From the NCBI RefSeq assembly GCF_025527015.1, contig NZ_JAODIM010000043.1:248001-312000 (forward strand): a DNA stretch of 64,000 nucleotides. Direction: 5' to 3'. This document shows positions 10,240 through 19,640 of the stretch, piece by piece. How positions within the stretch are numbered: position 1 is the first letter of the stretch; each line of letters starts with the position of its first letter. A model generated the notes under the pieces. That model saw only the letters and a program-made list of their open reading frames with translations, ran no database searches and was not told where the DNA came from. Made by a program: the position numbers and the translations under genes. This DNA comes from Winslowiella arboricola (GTDB taxonomy: Bacteria; Pseudomonadota; Gammaproteobacteria; Enterobacterales; Enterobacteriaceae).

Positions 10240-10659
10240 TTATGCGGCTGGAGTGGCAGCAGCTTTTTTGGCCACTTTTTTGTGGTGCACTTTTTTCGCC
10301 GCCTGCGCTTTCTGCGCTACAGGTTTCTTAGCGGTTTTTTTGTGCAATTTTTTTGCGGCCTGCGCTTTCTGTGCAACCGGCTTAGTGGCTTTTTTGTGGT
10401 GCACTTTTTTCGCTGCCTGGGCTTTCTGTTCTACAGGCTTTTTAGCGGCTTTTTTATGCGCTTTTTTCGCGGCCTGGGCTTTCTGCACCGCGGCTTTTTT
10501 ATGTTTTTTGTGATGCACAGTTTTGTGTGCAGCAACTTTAGCTGGCGCTGCGGTGGTTGCTGCTGGCGCAGCAGCCGGAGCTGGTGTGGTCTCAGCAGCG
10601 AAAGCAACTGAAGACAGACCCATAGCAGCGGCAACAACCAGAGAAACTAATTTTTTCAT
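10240..10659 (-). CDS. asr: Acid shock protein Asr
   Basis: 139-aa periplasmic Lys/Ala/His-rich protein made under acid stress. The signal peptide [20 protein letters not shown] ends with a likely cut at AFA-AET. The Ala/Pro stretch is followed by four copies of a repeat with core QKAQAAKK (Gln at about 59, 78, 97 and 115) and a variable tail of H, HH and KK. E. coli Asr has 102 aa, so the repeat region is longer here. The gene lies about 3 kb from rstAB. An RstA-box-like sequence lies in its promoter region. Confidence 0.93.
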   Translation of the reverse strand: MKKLVSLVVAAAMGLSSVAFAAETTPAPAAAPAATTAAPAKVAAHKTVHHKKHKKAAVQKAQAAKKAHKKAAKKPVEQKAQAAKKVHHKKATKPVAQKAQAAKKLHKKTAKKPVAQKAQAAKKVHHKKVAKKAAATPAA

Positions 10660-10711
10660 TGTAAAACCCTCGAATGTATTTTCATCTATTAGCCCACTGC
10701 GGGGCCGGTGA

Positions 10712-10725
10712 AAGTACTATATGTA
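10712..10725 (-). promoter_or_regulatory. Candidate RstA box upstream of asr
   Basis: The minus strand reads TACATATAGTACTT. Compared with the published RstA consensus TACATNTNGTTACA, the fixed bases match through GT and the last four match poorly. The site ends about 53 bases before the asr start codon. In E. coli RstA controls asr directly, so the position makes sense. Binding itself is inferred. Confidence 0.5.
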
Positions 10726-10818
10726 AACCGGACGAGAGTTTCCGTGAGTGTTTGGTATCGGCGTGTAACCGAATGTACGAAAGGTAAGATATTGAATTTA
10801 AAGCGCAGGAAAACGTAG

Positions 10819-10838
10819 TGGCGGCGTTAACGCCGCCA
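10819..10838. repeat. GGCGGCG palindrome downstream of the M32 peptidase gene
   Basis: A perfect 20-base palindrome, TGGCGGCGTTAACGCCGCCA. It starts six bases beyond the stop of the carboxypeptidase gene on the minus strand and probably acts as its terminator or mRNA 3' end. It is a member of the same palindrome family as those at 4308, 21036 and 42189. Confidence 0.6.
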
Positions 10839-10843
10839 TGTAG

Positions 10844-12331
10844 TTAGTTATTCAGATAACGGTTTTCCAGATGCTGACGGAAATATGCCGGATTCAGATC
10901 TTCGCCGGTGGCATGGGTAATCAGCTGCTGAGTGCTGAAACGGCTGCCGTGCTGCCAGATATTTTGCTGTAACCAGTCGAAAATCGGCTGCAGATCACCG
11001 CTGCGAATCTGGCTCTCAACCTGCGGCAGCGCACGTTTTACGGCCTGGAACAACTGGGCGGCATACATCGCGCCCAGGGTGTAAGTCGGGAAGTAGCCAA
11101 ACGCGCCATCGGTCCAGTGAATATCCTGCATACAGCCGTCACGGTAATTACCCCGGGTATCAATCCCCAGATATGCCTGCATCTTCTCCTGCCAGACGGC
11201 CGGAATATCGTCGACCTCAATCTCGCCGCCAATCAGCGCGCGCTCAATCTCATAACGCAGGATCACATGTGCCGGATAACTCACTTCATCAGCATCGACG
11301 CGAATAAAGCCCGGTTTTACCCGCTGGTTAAGGCGTACAAAGTTGGCGCTATTTAACGCCGGTTGCGCACCCATCTGTGCAATCACCTGCGGCAGAATCA
11401 GCTGCAGGAAATCAGCACTGCGCGCCAGCTGCATCTCAAAAAACAGGCTCTGCGATTCGTGGATGGCGGTGGAACGGGCATGTGCCACCGGCTGGCCGAG
11501 CCACTGTTTCGGCAAGTTCTGCTCGTAACGGGCATGGCCGGTTTCATGAATCACGCCCATCATGGCGCTGAGGAACTCATCTTGTTTATAGCGGGTGGTG
11601 ATGCGCACATCCTGTGGCACGCCGCCGCAGAATGGGTGGGCGCTGACGTCGAGGCGACCGGCGTTAAAATCAAAGCCCAGCTGCTGCATAATGCTCAGAC
11701 CAAGCTGGCGTTGCGCTTCAATGGCAAAGGGGCCAGCGGGGCGATCAACCTGTTCCTGCGCCTGTTTTTCCACAATGCGTTGCAACAAGTCCGGCAGCCA
11801 CTGTTTTAAATCACCAAAGGTTTTATCCAGTTTAGCGCTGGTCATTCCCGGTTCAAACACATCCAGCAGGGCGTCATAACGCGAGCAACCGTTGGCCTGC
11901 GCGCGGATCTCTGCTTCTTCGCGGCTGAGTTTTACCACTTCTTTCAGATTGGCGGAGAAACCCTGCCAGTCATTGGCCGGACGCTGCTGACGCCAGGCGT
12001 GTTCGCAACGCGAACCCGCAATCGATTTGGCTTCGACCAGCGCTGCCGGCAGCAGGGCAGCCTGCTGCCATGCACGGCGCATTTCCGCCAGGTCAGACGC
12101 CTCTACATCATTCAGCGACTCCTGTTCCGCCTGATCCAGCCAGCTGCCGACCTGTTTTGCGGTCAGAATTTCGTGTTGCAGCACGCTCAGTTCCGCCAGC
12201 GCTTCACCGCGCGCCTGGCTGCCGCCTGCGGGCATCATGGTTTGCATGTCCCAGCCCGCAATGGCTGACAGGTGGCCGAAGCGCGACAGGCGCTGGAAGG
12301 TTTTGCTCAGATGCTGATAAGCAGATGTCAC
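10844..12331 (-). CDS. M32 family metallocarboxypeptidase (carboxypeptidase Taq type)
   Basis: 495 aa, the usual length of the family. It is a zinc carboxypeptidase of the cytoplasm that removes C-terminal residues from peptides. It shows the zinc motif HETGH at 262-266, the second ligand region HESQSLFFE at 292-300, and the M32 signatures HPF (232-234) and DVRITT (241-246). Translation starts at a GTG preceded by AAGGAGAG. I do not recall an E. coli K-12 gene of this type here, so it looks like a lineage-specific addition between asr and rstB. Confidence 0.9.
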   Translation of the reverse strand: MTSAYQHLSKTFQRLSRFGHLSAIAGWDMQTMMPAGGSQARGEALAELSVLQHEILTAKQVGSWLDQAEQESLNDVEASDLAEMRRAWQQAALLPAALVEAKSIAGSRCEHAWRQQRPANDWQGFSANLKEVVKLSREEAEIRAQANGCSRYDALLDVFEPGMTSAKLDKTFGDLKQWLPDLLQRIVEKQAQEQVDRPAGPFAIEAQRQLGLSIMQQLGFDFNAGRLDVSAHPFCGGVPQDVRITTRYKQDEFLSAMMGVIHETGHARYEQNLPKQWLGQPVAHARSTAIHESQSLFFEMQLARSADFLQLILPQVIAQMGAQPALNSANFVRLNQRVKPGFIRVDADEVSYPAHVILRYEIERALIGGEIEVDDIPAVWQEKMQAYLGIDTRGNYRDGCMQDIHWTDGAFGYFPTYTLGAMYAAQLFQAVKRALPQVESQIRSGDLQPIFDWLQQNIWQHGSRFSTQQLITHATGEDLNPAYFRQHLENRYLNN

Positions 12332-12352
12332 GTTAACTCTCCTTGAGATAAA

Positions 12353-13654
12353 TTATGCCGGCTCTGTTTTCCGCAAGGGTAAATCAACCGGCCAGCAAAA
12401 GCGAACGCTGGCACCACCAAGCGCACTGCTGTCGATAATCACAAAACCGCCCAATGCCTGGGCAATCGAATGGACAATCGCCAGACCTAAGCCGCAACCA
12501 CCGGTGGCGCGGTCGCGGCTGGGATCGAGACGCACAAAAGGCTCAAATACCCGCTGACGTTCGGCCAGCGGGATCCCCGGACCATCATCTTCAACCTGCA
12601 GACAGGCGGTATTGCCGTCAAACCACAGCCCGACGCGCAGCTGTTTATCGGCATAGCGCAGCGCGTTATTGACCAGATTATCCAGCACCCGTTCCATCAG
12701 TCGTGCATCGGCGATGCCGACGTTTTCACGTTGTGGCGTATCAAGAGTGATCCGGTGTTCAGGATGCAGCGGGCGAATATCGTCGAGACGTTCCTGCAGC
12801 CATTCAGCCAGATCAAACTGGCGCAGCGTCAGGTCGACTTTCGGGCGGTCGAGGCGGGCGTAAGTCAGCAGCTCTTCGATCAGGGCTTCCAGCTGGCCGA
12901 TATCACGGTTAAGCGCGCTGGACTCGGCTGGCGTCAGATTATCGCTCATCTCCAGCCGGTAGCGCAGGCGCACCAGCGGCGTGCGCAGCTCATGGGCGAT
13001 ACCGTCAATCAGCTGTTTCTTACTGGCTACCAGCGTGTTGATATTGTCGGCCATCTGGTTAAAGGCCACGCCAAGACGTATCAGACTGGAGGCGCTGTCA
13101 AAATGGATGCGCTCATTCAGATGCCCCTGACCAAAGCGCTGCGCGGCGGTCTCCAGTTTCAGCATATCTTTCCAGTGCGGGCGCATCCAGATAAACACCG
13201 GCAGCGCCAGCGACAGGCCGATAAATGCCAGCAGCACAATATCGAGAATGCGCATCTGATGCAGGAAGAACAGATAAGGAATCGGTCCGACCACCAGCAC
13301 ATAGTGGCTGCGCGGAATATGCTGCATAAAGGTGTATTCATCGTCGAGCGCGATAATCTCACCGGCGCGCAGGCGATGCATCGCTGGTGCATCGAGCTTA
13401 ATTTTACTCAGCGGCTCAATATGCAGTTTAAAAGAGAGATTCAGGTCGAGCTTATTAATGGTTTTATTCCAGTCACGCAGCGGGATCTCGCGTAACTCAC
13501 TGCGCATCAGATAGAGCGAACTTTTCATCAGGTCGTCCATTGACTGACGACCGGCGCGCTCGGCGGTGTATTTGTAGACCAGCCCGACCAGCATCGCCAT
13601 CACCAGAAAACAGACGAACAGCAGCAGGTAGAACTGGATAAATAGCTTTCTCAT
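12353..13654 (-). CDS. rstB: Two-component sensor histidine kinase RstB
   Basis: 433 aa, the length of E. coli RstB and closely similar to it. There are two membrane segments (about 5-28 and 135-157) that bracket a small periplasmic sensor, then HAMP (158-210), the phospho-acceptor His221 in GIAHELRTPL, and an ATPase domain with NNALRYAD, DDGPGIP and GGCGLGLAIVHS. In E. coli it works with RstA downstream of PhoPQ and low pH signals. The start overlaps the rstA stop by four bases, so they are co-translated. Confidence 0.96.
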   Translation of the reverse strand: MRKLFIQFYLLLFVCFLVMAMLVGLVYKYTAERAGRQSMDDLMKSSLYLMRSELREIPLRDWNKTINKLDLNLSFKLHIEPLSKIKLDAPAMHRLRAGEIIALDDEYTFMQHIPRSHYVLVVGPIPYLFFLHQMRILDIVLLAFIGLSLALPVFIWMRPHWKDMLKLETAAQRFGQGHLNERIHFDSASSLIRLGVAFNQMADNINTLVASKKQLIDGIAHELRTPLVRLRYRLEMSDNLTPAESSALNRDIGQLEALIEELLTYARLDRPKVDLTLRQFDLAEWLQERLDDIRPLHPEHRITLDTPQRENVGIADARLMERVLDNLVNNALRYADKQLRVGLWFDGNTACLQVEDDGPGIPLAERQRVFEPFVRLDPSRDRATGGCGLGLAIVHSIAQALGGFVIIDSSALGGASVRFCWPVDLPLRKTEPA

Positions 13655-14379
13655 GCGCTGTGACTTTCCCAGGCGTGTGGTGCAAACAGATAGCCTTTAT
13701 TACGGATGGTTTTGATCCGGTAAGGCTCGGTAGCGCTGTCGTGCAGCTTTTTACGCAGGCGTGAAATCGCTACGTCAATACTGCGATCCAGACCGTCATA
13801 ACTGACGCCGCGTAACGTTTTCAGCAGCGCATCGCGATTAAGTGTCTGTCCGGCATGGGTCGCCAGCTCCCAGAGCAGGTCGAAGTCGGCGGTCGACAGG
13901 GTGATATTTTCTTCGAAGAGGGCGACCTGGCGGTTAACCGGATCGATAAACAGCGAGCCAAAACGCAGCGCTTTATGGCCTGACTGCGCCGGAGCAATCT
14001 CTTCCCGGCCGCTGCTACTTCCCGCCTGGCGCAGATGCAGACGCAGACGCGCCAGCAGCACCGCTGGCGGGGTGGTTTTCAGGATATAGTCATTGGCGCC
14101 CATCTCCAGTGCGAGAATATGGTTCATATCACTGTCGAGCGAGGTCAGCAGCACTATCGGGCCGGACCAGCTGGCGCGCAGGTCGCGACACAGCGTCATA
14201 CCATCTTTACCGGGTAACATAATATCCAGCATCACCAGTTCCGGCGCGGCTTCGGCAATCACCTGTTCAGCCCGGTCGCCGCGGCTTTCGACAATAACAT
14301 CAATCCCGTGACGCCCGAGATAAGCGGCAATCAGCTCGCCTACGTCGTGGTCATCTTCAACGAATACAATTTTGCTCAT
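13651..14379 (-). CDS. rstA: OmpR-family response regulator RstA
   Basis: 242 aa. The receiver domain has Asp9-Asp10, the phosphorylation site Asp52 in MLDIMLPGKDG and Lys101. The C-terminal winged helix (about 140-235) contains RSIDVAISRLRKKL and the family ending IRNKGYLFAP. It activates asr and other genes in E. coli. First gene of rstAB. A sequence matching part of the EsaR box lies about 100 bases upstream. Confidence 0.96.
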   Translation of the reverse strand: MSKIVFVEDDHDVGELIAAYLGRHGIDVIVESRGDRAEQVIAEAAPELVMLDIMLPGKDGMTLCRDLRASWSGPIVLLTSLDSDMNHILALEMGANDYILKTTPPAVLLARLRLHLRQAGSSSGREEIAPAQSGHKALRFGSLFIDPVNRQVALFEENITLSTADFDLLWELATHAGQTLNRDALLKTLRGVSYDGLDRSIDVAISRLRKKLHDSATEPYRIKTIRNKGYLFAPHAWESHSA

Positions 14380-14475
14380 AATGCTGTGCGTCTGTCTGTG
14401 GTGACAGCAGCATATCCTTTGTGGTGTCGAACAACTATCACGGGATTATGATCCCGCGCTAAATAACTCAAGATG

Positions 14476-14487
14476 TATAGTACAGGC
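14476..14487 (-). promoter_or_regulatory. lux-box-like half in the rstA / 14565 intergenic region
   Basis: The minus strand reads GCCTGTACTATA, identical to the first 12 bases of the P. stewartii esaR box as I recall it (GCCTGTACTATAGTGCAGGT). The second half (CATCTTGA) does not match. It sits 97 bases upstream of rstA and 78 bases upstream of the divergent gene. It may be chance or a half-site. Confidence 0.3.
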
Positions 14488-14564
14488 AGCGCAAAATATG
14501 CCATTATATTCGCATGGTTGTTTCATACATAAACCATTTATTTTTCCATTGGAGGAGATTGAGG

Positions 14565-14978
14565 GTGTCTGAAAAAGAGCTGGCGTCAGCCGGGTACAGT
14601 GACCGCATCTGCTTCAACTATATGGATTTTCTCTCCGCTTCCTGCAAAAAGCGCTGGAGCTTCGTGGATGCCATCTACGGTGTCCTGCCGATCTTCGGCA
14701 TGGTGACGCGTAAGCCTGGCAATGCACAGCATGCACCGGCAGACCATCTGAAAGAATTAGCGTTGCAAATCATTTCAACACAGGTCAGTGATGAGATTAA
14801 TATTGCGCGTCTGATTACGCTTGCCGAACAGCAGCAGATCGATCAGCTGGATATTTTATTACCTTATCCACTGTCGACACAGCAGCTTGATACCATTCAA
14901 CAAGAGTATCGTAAGCCTCTGGACCTGACTCAGCATGACGACCGTCTCAGCATTCATTTTCTGACGGCCGCCCACTAA
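14565..14978 (+). CDS. Hypothetical protein divergent from rstA
   Basis: Unrecognised soluble protein of 137 aa. The GTG at 14565 is chosen because GGAGGAG lies eight bases upstream; an ATG at 14514 in the same frame has no such site. The N-terminal half is aromatic and cysteine-containing (RICFNYMDFLSASCKKRWSF). The C-terminal half is Gln/Leu-rich and helical (LAEQQQIDQLDILLPYPL). There is no signal peptide or membrane segment. It shares its promoter region with rstA, which suggests but does not prove co-regulation. It ends three bases before the convergent ydgI stop. Confidence 0.7.
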   Translation: MSEKELASAGYSDRICFNYMDFLSASCKKRWSFVDAIYGVLPIFGMVTRKPGNAQHAPADHLKELALQIISTQVSDEINIARLITLAEQQQIDQLDILLPYPLSTQQLDTIQQEYRKPLDLTQHDDRLSIHFLTAAH

Positions 14979-14981
14979 ACC

Positions 14982-16373
14982 CTATCTGATTAATACCCAC
15001 AATGCCGGACAAGCTGCCAGCATCAGCAGCACAATCGAGCCAGATTCGATACGGCTCAGGCCTTGCTGTGCACGTCCACCGCGGCGGGCAAACAGAAACA
15101 GCAGCAGGCCCGGCGCATACAGCACCACCGACAGCAGTAAATGCAGTGGGCCAGAAGCATACAGCAGCCATAAACCGTAGGCGCAGGCTCCCAGTGCCAC
15201 CAGCGTCACCGATGGTCGGTTAAGTTTGCGCGCCAGTTGCAGCAGGTAAGCGCCGACCAGTAAATAGGGCAGCAGAATCATCTCTGATGCGATGGTCAGC
15301 AGAGTGTTGTAATCGGCATGGGTCAGCCAGATCAGAACCAGGCACAGCTGAACACTGCCATTCGTCAGCCACAATGAGGCGGCAGGGGAGCCACGGTGAT
15401 TCTGCTGACTCAGCGAGCGCGGAAAAGCACCTTGTTGTGCGGCGATAAAGGGCACTTCCGCCGCCATAATGGTCCAGCTAAGATAGGCGCCACAGACCGA
15501 GACAATCAGCCCGATGGCAATCACCACGTCGCCCCAGGAACCGATTAAGTGCGTCATCAGGCCTGCCATTGACGGATTACGCATCTCCGCCAGCTCGGCG
15601 CGCGGCACAATTCCCAGCGATAACAGCGTTACCAGCAGATAGACAATCAGTGCGGCAATCACCGCCAGCAGCGTGGCGCGGCCTACATCCTGCTTATTGC
15701 GCGCGCGTGACGAAACCACCACTGCGCCTTCCACACCAATAAACACCCACAGGGTGATCAGCATGGTCTGCTTTACCTGCTCCCACACCGGTTTGCCCAG
15801 CGCCACGCCGCTAAAGTCAAAGGTAAAGCGATCAAGATTAAAAGCCGCAATCGCCAGCAGCACAAACAGCCCCAGCGGCAGCAGTTTACCCAGTGTCGCC
15901 ACCAGATTGATGCTCGCCGCCGTCTGCACGCCGCGCAGCACCAGCCAGTGCACCAGCCACAGCAGCACGGAGGCGCCAAGCACCGCCTGCCAGGTATTGC
16001 CGTCGCCAAAGACTATCTGTTCCGGCGAGTCAGTAAAGAAACTTAACGCCGAGAAGACAATCACCAGGTAGGAGACATTGGCAATCACTGCACACAGCCA
16101 GTAGCCCCAGGCGGAGCAGAAGCCCACCAGTTCGCCAAACCCGGCGCGTGCATAGGTAAAAATGCCGCCATCCAGTTCAGGCTTCAGGCGCGTCAGCAGC
16201 AGCATCGCCAGTGATAACAGTAAAATGCCAACGCCGGTAATCAGCCAGCCAATCAGCAGCGCCGCAGGGCTGGCAACCGCGGCCATATTCTGTGGCAGGC
16301 TAAACACCCCGGCACCCAGCATAGAGCTGAGCACCAGCGCGGTGAGGGCGGTAAGACCTAATTTTTTATCCAA
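14982..16373 (-). CDS. ydgI: APC-family basic amino acid antiporter YdgI (arginine/ornithine type)
   Basis: 463 aa, nearly collinear with E. coli YdgI, a putative arginine/ornithine antiporter of the inner membrane. It starts MDKKLGLTALTALVLSSMLG with the APC glycine-rich first helix (GAGVFSLPQNMA) and has about 12 to 13 hydrophobic segments, including the conserved YWLCAVIANVSYLVIVFSAL region written here only in outline. The partner substrate is inferred from the family. It is neighboured by ydgH, as in E. coli. Confidence 0.92.
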   Translation of the reverse strand: MDKKLGLTALTALVLSSMLGAGVFSLPQNMAAVASPAALLIGWLITGVGILLLSLAMLLLTRLKPELDGGIFTYARAGFGELVGFCSAWGYWLCAVIANVSYLVIVFSALSFFTDSPEQIVFGDGNTWQAVLGASVLLWLVHWLVLRGVQTAASINLVATLGKLLPLGLFVLLAIAAFNLDRFTFDFSGVALGKPVWEQVKQTMLITLWVFIGVEGAVVVSSRARNKQDVGRATLLAVIAALIVYLLVTLLSLGIVPRAELAEMRNPSMAGLMTHLIGSWGDVVIAIGLIVSVCGAYLSWTIMAAEVPFIAAQQGAFPRSLSQQNHRGSPAASLWLTNGSVQLCLVLIWLTHADYNTLLTIASEMILLPYLLVGAYLLQLARKLNRPSVTLVALGACAYGLWLLYASGPLHLLLSVVLYAPGLLLFLFARRGGRAQQGLSRIESGSIVLLMLAACPALWVLIR

Positions 16374-16552
16374 GAAAACGTCCTGACTACAGCATAAATA
16401 ACTAATGAACAGGATAACGAACGAATTTTACCCAATGCGATGCGGGTTTTGTCGAGCGAAACCGCTAAAACTGGCGGCCGATTTTACGGAGAGGACAGGC
16501 GGAGTGCAATGACTGAGTATGCAAAAAGAGATACGGATTATTCAGAAACAAG

Positions 16553-16575
16553 CAGGGCAGCATGCTGCTGCCCTG
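16553..16575 (-). terminator. Terminator of ydgH
   Basis: Nine-base perfect arms CAGGGCAGC and GCTGCCCTG with loop ATGCT, followed on the minus strand by CTTGTTTCTG. It lies just after the ydgH stop at 16584. Confidence 0.65.
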
Positions 16576-16583
16576 ATTTAAGC

Positions 16584-17537
16584 TTATTTAAACAGGTCAG
16601 CGGTAACGGTAAGGTTACCACCACTCTGGTTCTGCCACTGGCGGGTCACATGGTAGAACTTCGCGCCTTTATCAGCGGCACGACGTGCGACTTCGTGTGA
16701 AACTTCAGTCGGGGTGCTGAAATGACCGGTAAAGGTCACCGAGTCAAATGGCTGCATCTGCGCGGCAGTGATGTTATTCACTTCCTGAATCTCGGTGCCA
16801 TTCGGCAGTTTGACGGTATAACGCTGACCGGTAGTGGTCTGGGTTTCGAAGAAACGTCCGACCTTGTTGCTTGGCGTTTCAGAAGAGGCCACGCCCGGGA
16901 TCTCGACGTTTTTCGCTGCAGCGCCACCGGCGGCCAGCGCGGCTTTACCGGCTTCAGAGTTCGCCGGGATCAGGTTTGGACTCTGCACCTTACGTTTCGC
17001 TGCATCGGCTTTATACACATAGGCGGTAATATACTGGTTACCGCCGCTGTTGGTATCAACCTGACGGACAATAAAGAAGGAGGCTGCGCCTTTCTCTTTG
17101 GCCGCTTTGGAGATCGCGTCATTGACGTCTGGCTGACTGCGGTAGAAACCGCTGACAGAGACAGTGTCAAAGGGTTCCAGCTGATAAGCTTCAGGTTTTG
17201 GCAGCTCTTTTACGCCGTTAAATACGCGATACTGGGTGCTGTTATCTGCCGCCGGTGCATCCGCTTTATACAGATCGGCGGTGACGCGCCAGTTGCCGCC
17301 ATTACCGTTAGTATCATTGATAGCCTGAATATAATAAGAGGCGGCGCCCATTGCGTCAGCGCGTTTTGACACGGCTTCGCTGGCATCGCCAATGGCGTTA
17401 AAACGGCCAGAAACATTGATACGCTCAAATGGCTTCAACGAGGCCGCTTTTTCCGGAGAGAGCTCCTGTGCCGCGTGCGCGGTTAATGTTGTAAGAGACA
17501 ACAGGGCGGTCGCCAGAATGGTGTTCTTCAGCTTCAT
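16584..17537 (-). CDS. ydgH: Periplasmic protein YdgH with three DUF1471 (YhcN/BhsA-like) domains
   Basis: 317 aa (E. coli 314). The signal peptide MKLKNTILATALLSLTTLTA ends near AHA. Three DUF1471 domains follow, recognisable by the repeated pattern 'PFDSVxxxGxF...A...KGAxxFxVxxxxxxxGGNxxxTAxxYKAD' at about 40-100, 130-195 and 250-317. The family is linked to envelope stress and biofilm. The open frame extends 65 codons further upstream, but the ATG at 17537 gives the signal peptide. It is divergent from pntA. Confidence 0.92.
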   Translation of the reverse strand: MKLKNTILATALLSLTTLTAHAAQELSPEKAASLKPFERINVSGRFNAIGDASEAVSKRADAMGAASYYIQAINDTNGNGGNWRVTADLYKADAPAADNSTQYRVFNGVKELPKPEAYQLEPFDTVSVSGFYRSQPDVNDAISKAAKEKGAASFFIVRQVDTNSGGNQYITAYVYKADAAKRKVQSPNLIPANSEAGKAALAAGGAAAKNVEIPGVASSETPSNKVGRFFETQTTTGQRYTVKLPNGTEIQEVNNITAAQMQPFDSVTFTGHFSTPTEVSHEVARRAADKGAKFYHVTRQWQNQSGGNLTVTADLFK

Positions 17538-18096
17538 AAAAATAATCCTTCGCCTTACGCAAAAAATGAGTACGAAAACGTGCTGGACTCTTGATGTGTA
17601 ACAGATTAGCCGTCGATTATTGCATGTAATAATGGCTGCTGTCTCAGGCATTTTATGCCATTTCTCTGCGCCAGATTGCGTCACTGGCAGCTTATCGCAG
17701 ATTAAGCGGAAAACAGGACGAATTCGGCGCACTTTACCACTTATGGCGGTTATTGATATTAGTTAATTAGTTAACACTTTGTTAAATAATGAATTTTATC
17801 GGTAGCAAATAGCTAATGAAGCGATTTTGCATAGCATATTATGCGTATTTCGCCGCTAAATTCAGTGCCAATATAATGCTTTTGCCCCTTGCCTCTGAAT
17901 TTTTGTGTGAAACTGGCGGCTATTACGCGCTGCGTCTGGATCGAGAGACATATTTTCAGTAGGTTATAAACAGTTTGTAACACCCAGGCTGCGTTCAACA
18001 GGACTGTAGCAAGTTAAATCAAACCATCCATCTCGAATCCGAGGTCAGCACTGGCGATAGTGCTGACCGAGGGGATAACCGATGAAAGGGAATACT
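17538..18096. other. Intergenic region ydgH-pntA, no gene seen
   Basis: About 560 bases between divergent ydgH and pntA. The middle part (17745-17870) is AT-rich with the tandem motif AGTTAATTAGTTAACAC, suited to promoters for both sides. A 61-codon open frame on the minus strand at 17813-17998 has no ribosome site or recognisable sequence and is not accepted as a gene. Confidence 0.6.
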
Positions 18097-19629
18097 ATGT
18101 TAATTGGAGTACCGAAAGAGCGGTTGCCCAATGAAGCGCGAGTCGCTGCGACGCCAAAAACCGTCGAGCAGCTGTTAAAACTCGGCTTTACTGTGGCGGT
18201 CGAAAGCGGCGCAGGTAAGCTGGCCAGTTTTGATGACGCGGCTTTCGTTGAGGCAGGCGCAAGCATTACTGATGCGGTTAACGTCTGGCAAGCCGATATT
18301 GTCCTGAAGGTCAATGCACCCGGTGATGAAGAGATTGAACTGACCCGCGCAGGCAGCACGTTAATCAGCTTTATCTGGCCTGCGCAGAATCCGGCGCTGC
18401 TGGAGAAGCTGGCGGCGCGCCAGGTGACGGTGATGTCAATGGATGCGGTGCCACGTATTTCGCGTGCGCAATCCCTCGATGCGCTCAGCTCAATGGCCAA
18501 TATCGCCGGTTACCGCGCGATTGTTGAAGCAGCCCACCAGTTTGGCCGCTTCTTTACCGGGCAGATCACCGCCGCCGGTAAAGTACCGCCGGCGAAAGTG
18601 ATGGTGATCGGCGCAGGTGTCGCCGGTCTGGCAGCGATTGGCGCCGCTGGCAGCTTAGGCGCCATCGTCCGTGCATTCGATACCCGCCCTGAAGTTAAAG
18701 AGCAGGTGCAAAGTATGGGCGCCGAATTCCTCGAACTGGATTTTGAAGAGGAAGCGGGTAGCGGCGATGGTTATGCCAAAGTGATGTCGGAAGCCTTTAT
18801 TAAGGCGGAGATGGAACTGTTCGCTGCTCAGGCGAAAGAAGTGGATATTATTGTCACCACCGCGCTGATCCCGGGCCGTCCGGCGCCGAAACTGATCACC
18901 AGCGAAATGGTTGCCGCCATGAAGCCTGGCAGTGTGGTTGTCGACCTGGCGGCGCAAACCGGCGGCAACTGCGAACTGACGGTGGCGGATAGCGTAATCA
19001 CAACGGCCAACGGCGTGAAGATTATCGGTTATACCGATCTGCCAAGCCGTCTGCCGACCCAGTCTTCGCAACTGTACGGCACCAACCTGGTTAATCTGCT
19101 GAAACTGTTGTGCAAAGAGAAAAACGGCGAAATCGTTGTCGACTTTGACGATGTGGTGGTGCGCGGGGTGACGGTGATTCGTGAGGGTGAAGTCACCTGG
19201 CCAGCGCCACCGATTCAGGTCTCTGCGGCACCGAAAGCCGCACAGCCGGAGACTAAACCGCTGGCAAAAGAGCCGGAGAAACCCGCTTCGCCGCTGCGTA
19301 AATATCTGCTAATCGCGCTGGCTATCGTGCTGTTTGCCTGCCTGGCTAACGTCGCGCCAGCCGAGTTTCTGTCGCACTTCACCGTCTTTGCGCTCTCCTG
19401 CGTGGTCGGTTATTACGTAGTATGGAATGTCAGCCATGCACTGCATACGCCGCTGATGTCAGTAACCAACGCCATTTCCGGGATTATTGTGATTGGCGCG
19501 GTACTGCAGATCGGTCACGGCGGCTGGGTGACCTTCCTGTCATTTGTGGCGGTGCTGATTGCCAGCATCAATATCTTCGGTGGATTCACCGTCACTCAGC
19601 GCATGCTGAAAATGTTCCGTAAGAACTAA
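18097..19629 (+). CDS. pntA: NAD(P) transhydrogenase subunit alpha
   Basis: 510 aa. Inner-membrane proton-translocating transhydrogenase that makes NADPH from NADH. The NAD(H)-binding domain I has [17 protein letters not shown] and [15 protein letters not shown]; a Pro/Lys/Ala linker (about 380-400) is followed by the membrane helices of domain II. It is almost identical in layout to E. coli PntA. The ATG at 18097, after AAAGGGA, is preferred over the ATG at 18082 because E. coli begins at the same place. It is co-transcribed with pntB, 11 bases later. Confidence 0.97.
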   Translation: MLIGVPKERLPNEARVAATPKTVEQLLKLGFTVAVESGAGKLASFDDAAFVEAGASITDAVNVWQADIVLKVNAPGDEEIELTRAGSTLISFIWPAQNPALLEKLAARQVTVMSMDAVPRISRAQSLDALSSMANIAGYRAIVEAAHQFGRFFTGQITAAGKVPPAKVMVIGAGVAGLAAIGAAGSLGAIVRAFDTRPEVKEQVQSMGAEFLELDFEEEAGSGDGYAKVMSEAFIKAEMELFAAQAKEVDIIVTTALIPGRPAPKLITSEMVAAMKPGSVVVDLAAQTGGNCELTVADSVITTANGVKIIGYTDLPSRLPTQSSQLYGTNLVNLLKLLCKEKNGEIVVDFDDVVVRGVTVIREGEVTWPAPPIQVSAAPKAAQPETKPLAKEPEKPASPLRKYLLIALAIVLFACLANVAPAEFLSHFTVFALSCVVGYYVVWNVSHALHTPLMSVTNAISGIIVIGAVLQIGHGGWVTFLSFVAVLIASINIFGGFTVTQRMLKMFRKN

Positions 19630-19640
19630 GGGCTAACAAT

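Noticed and set aside
10217..10611. Cys/Phe-rich plus-strand frames opposite asr
   Set aside because: They mirror the Lys/Ala repeats of asr; the repeats explain their length and odd composition.
17813..17998. A 61-codon minus-strand frame in the ydgH-pntA gap
   Set aside because: No ribosome site, no recognisable sequence, and it lies in promoter-like AT-rich DNA.
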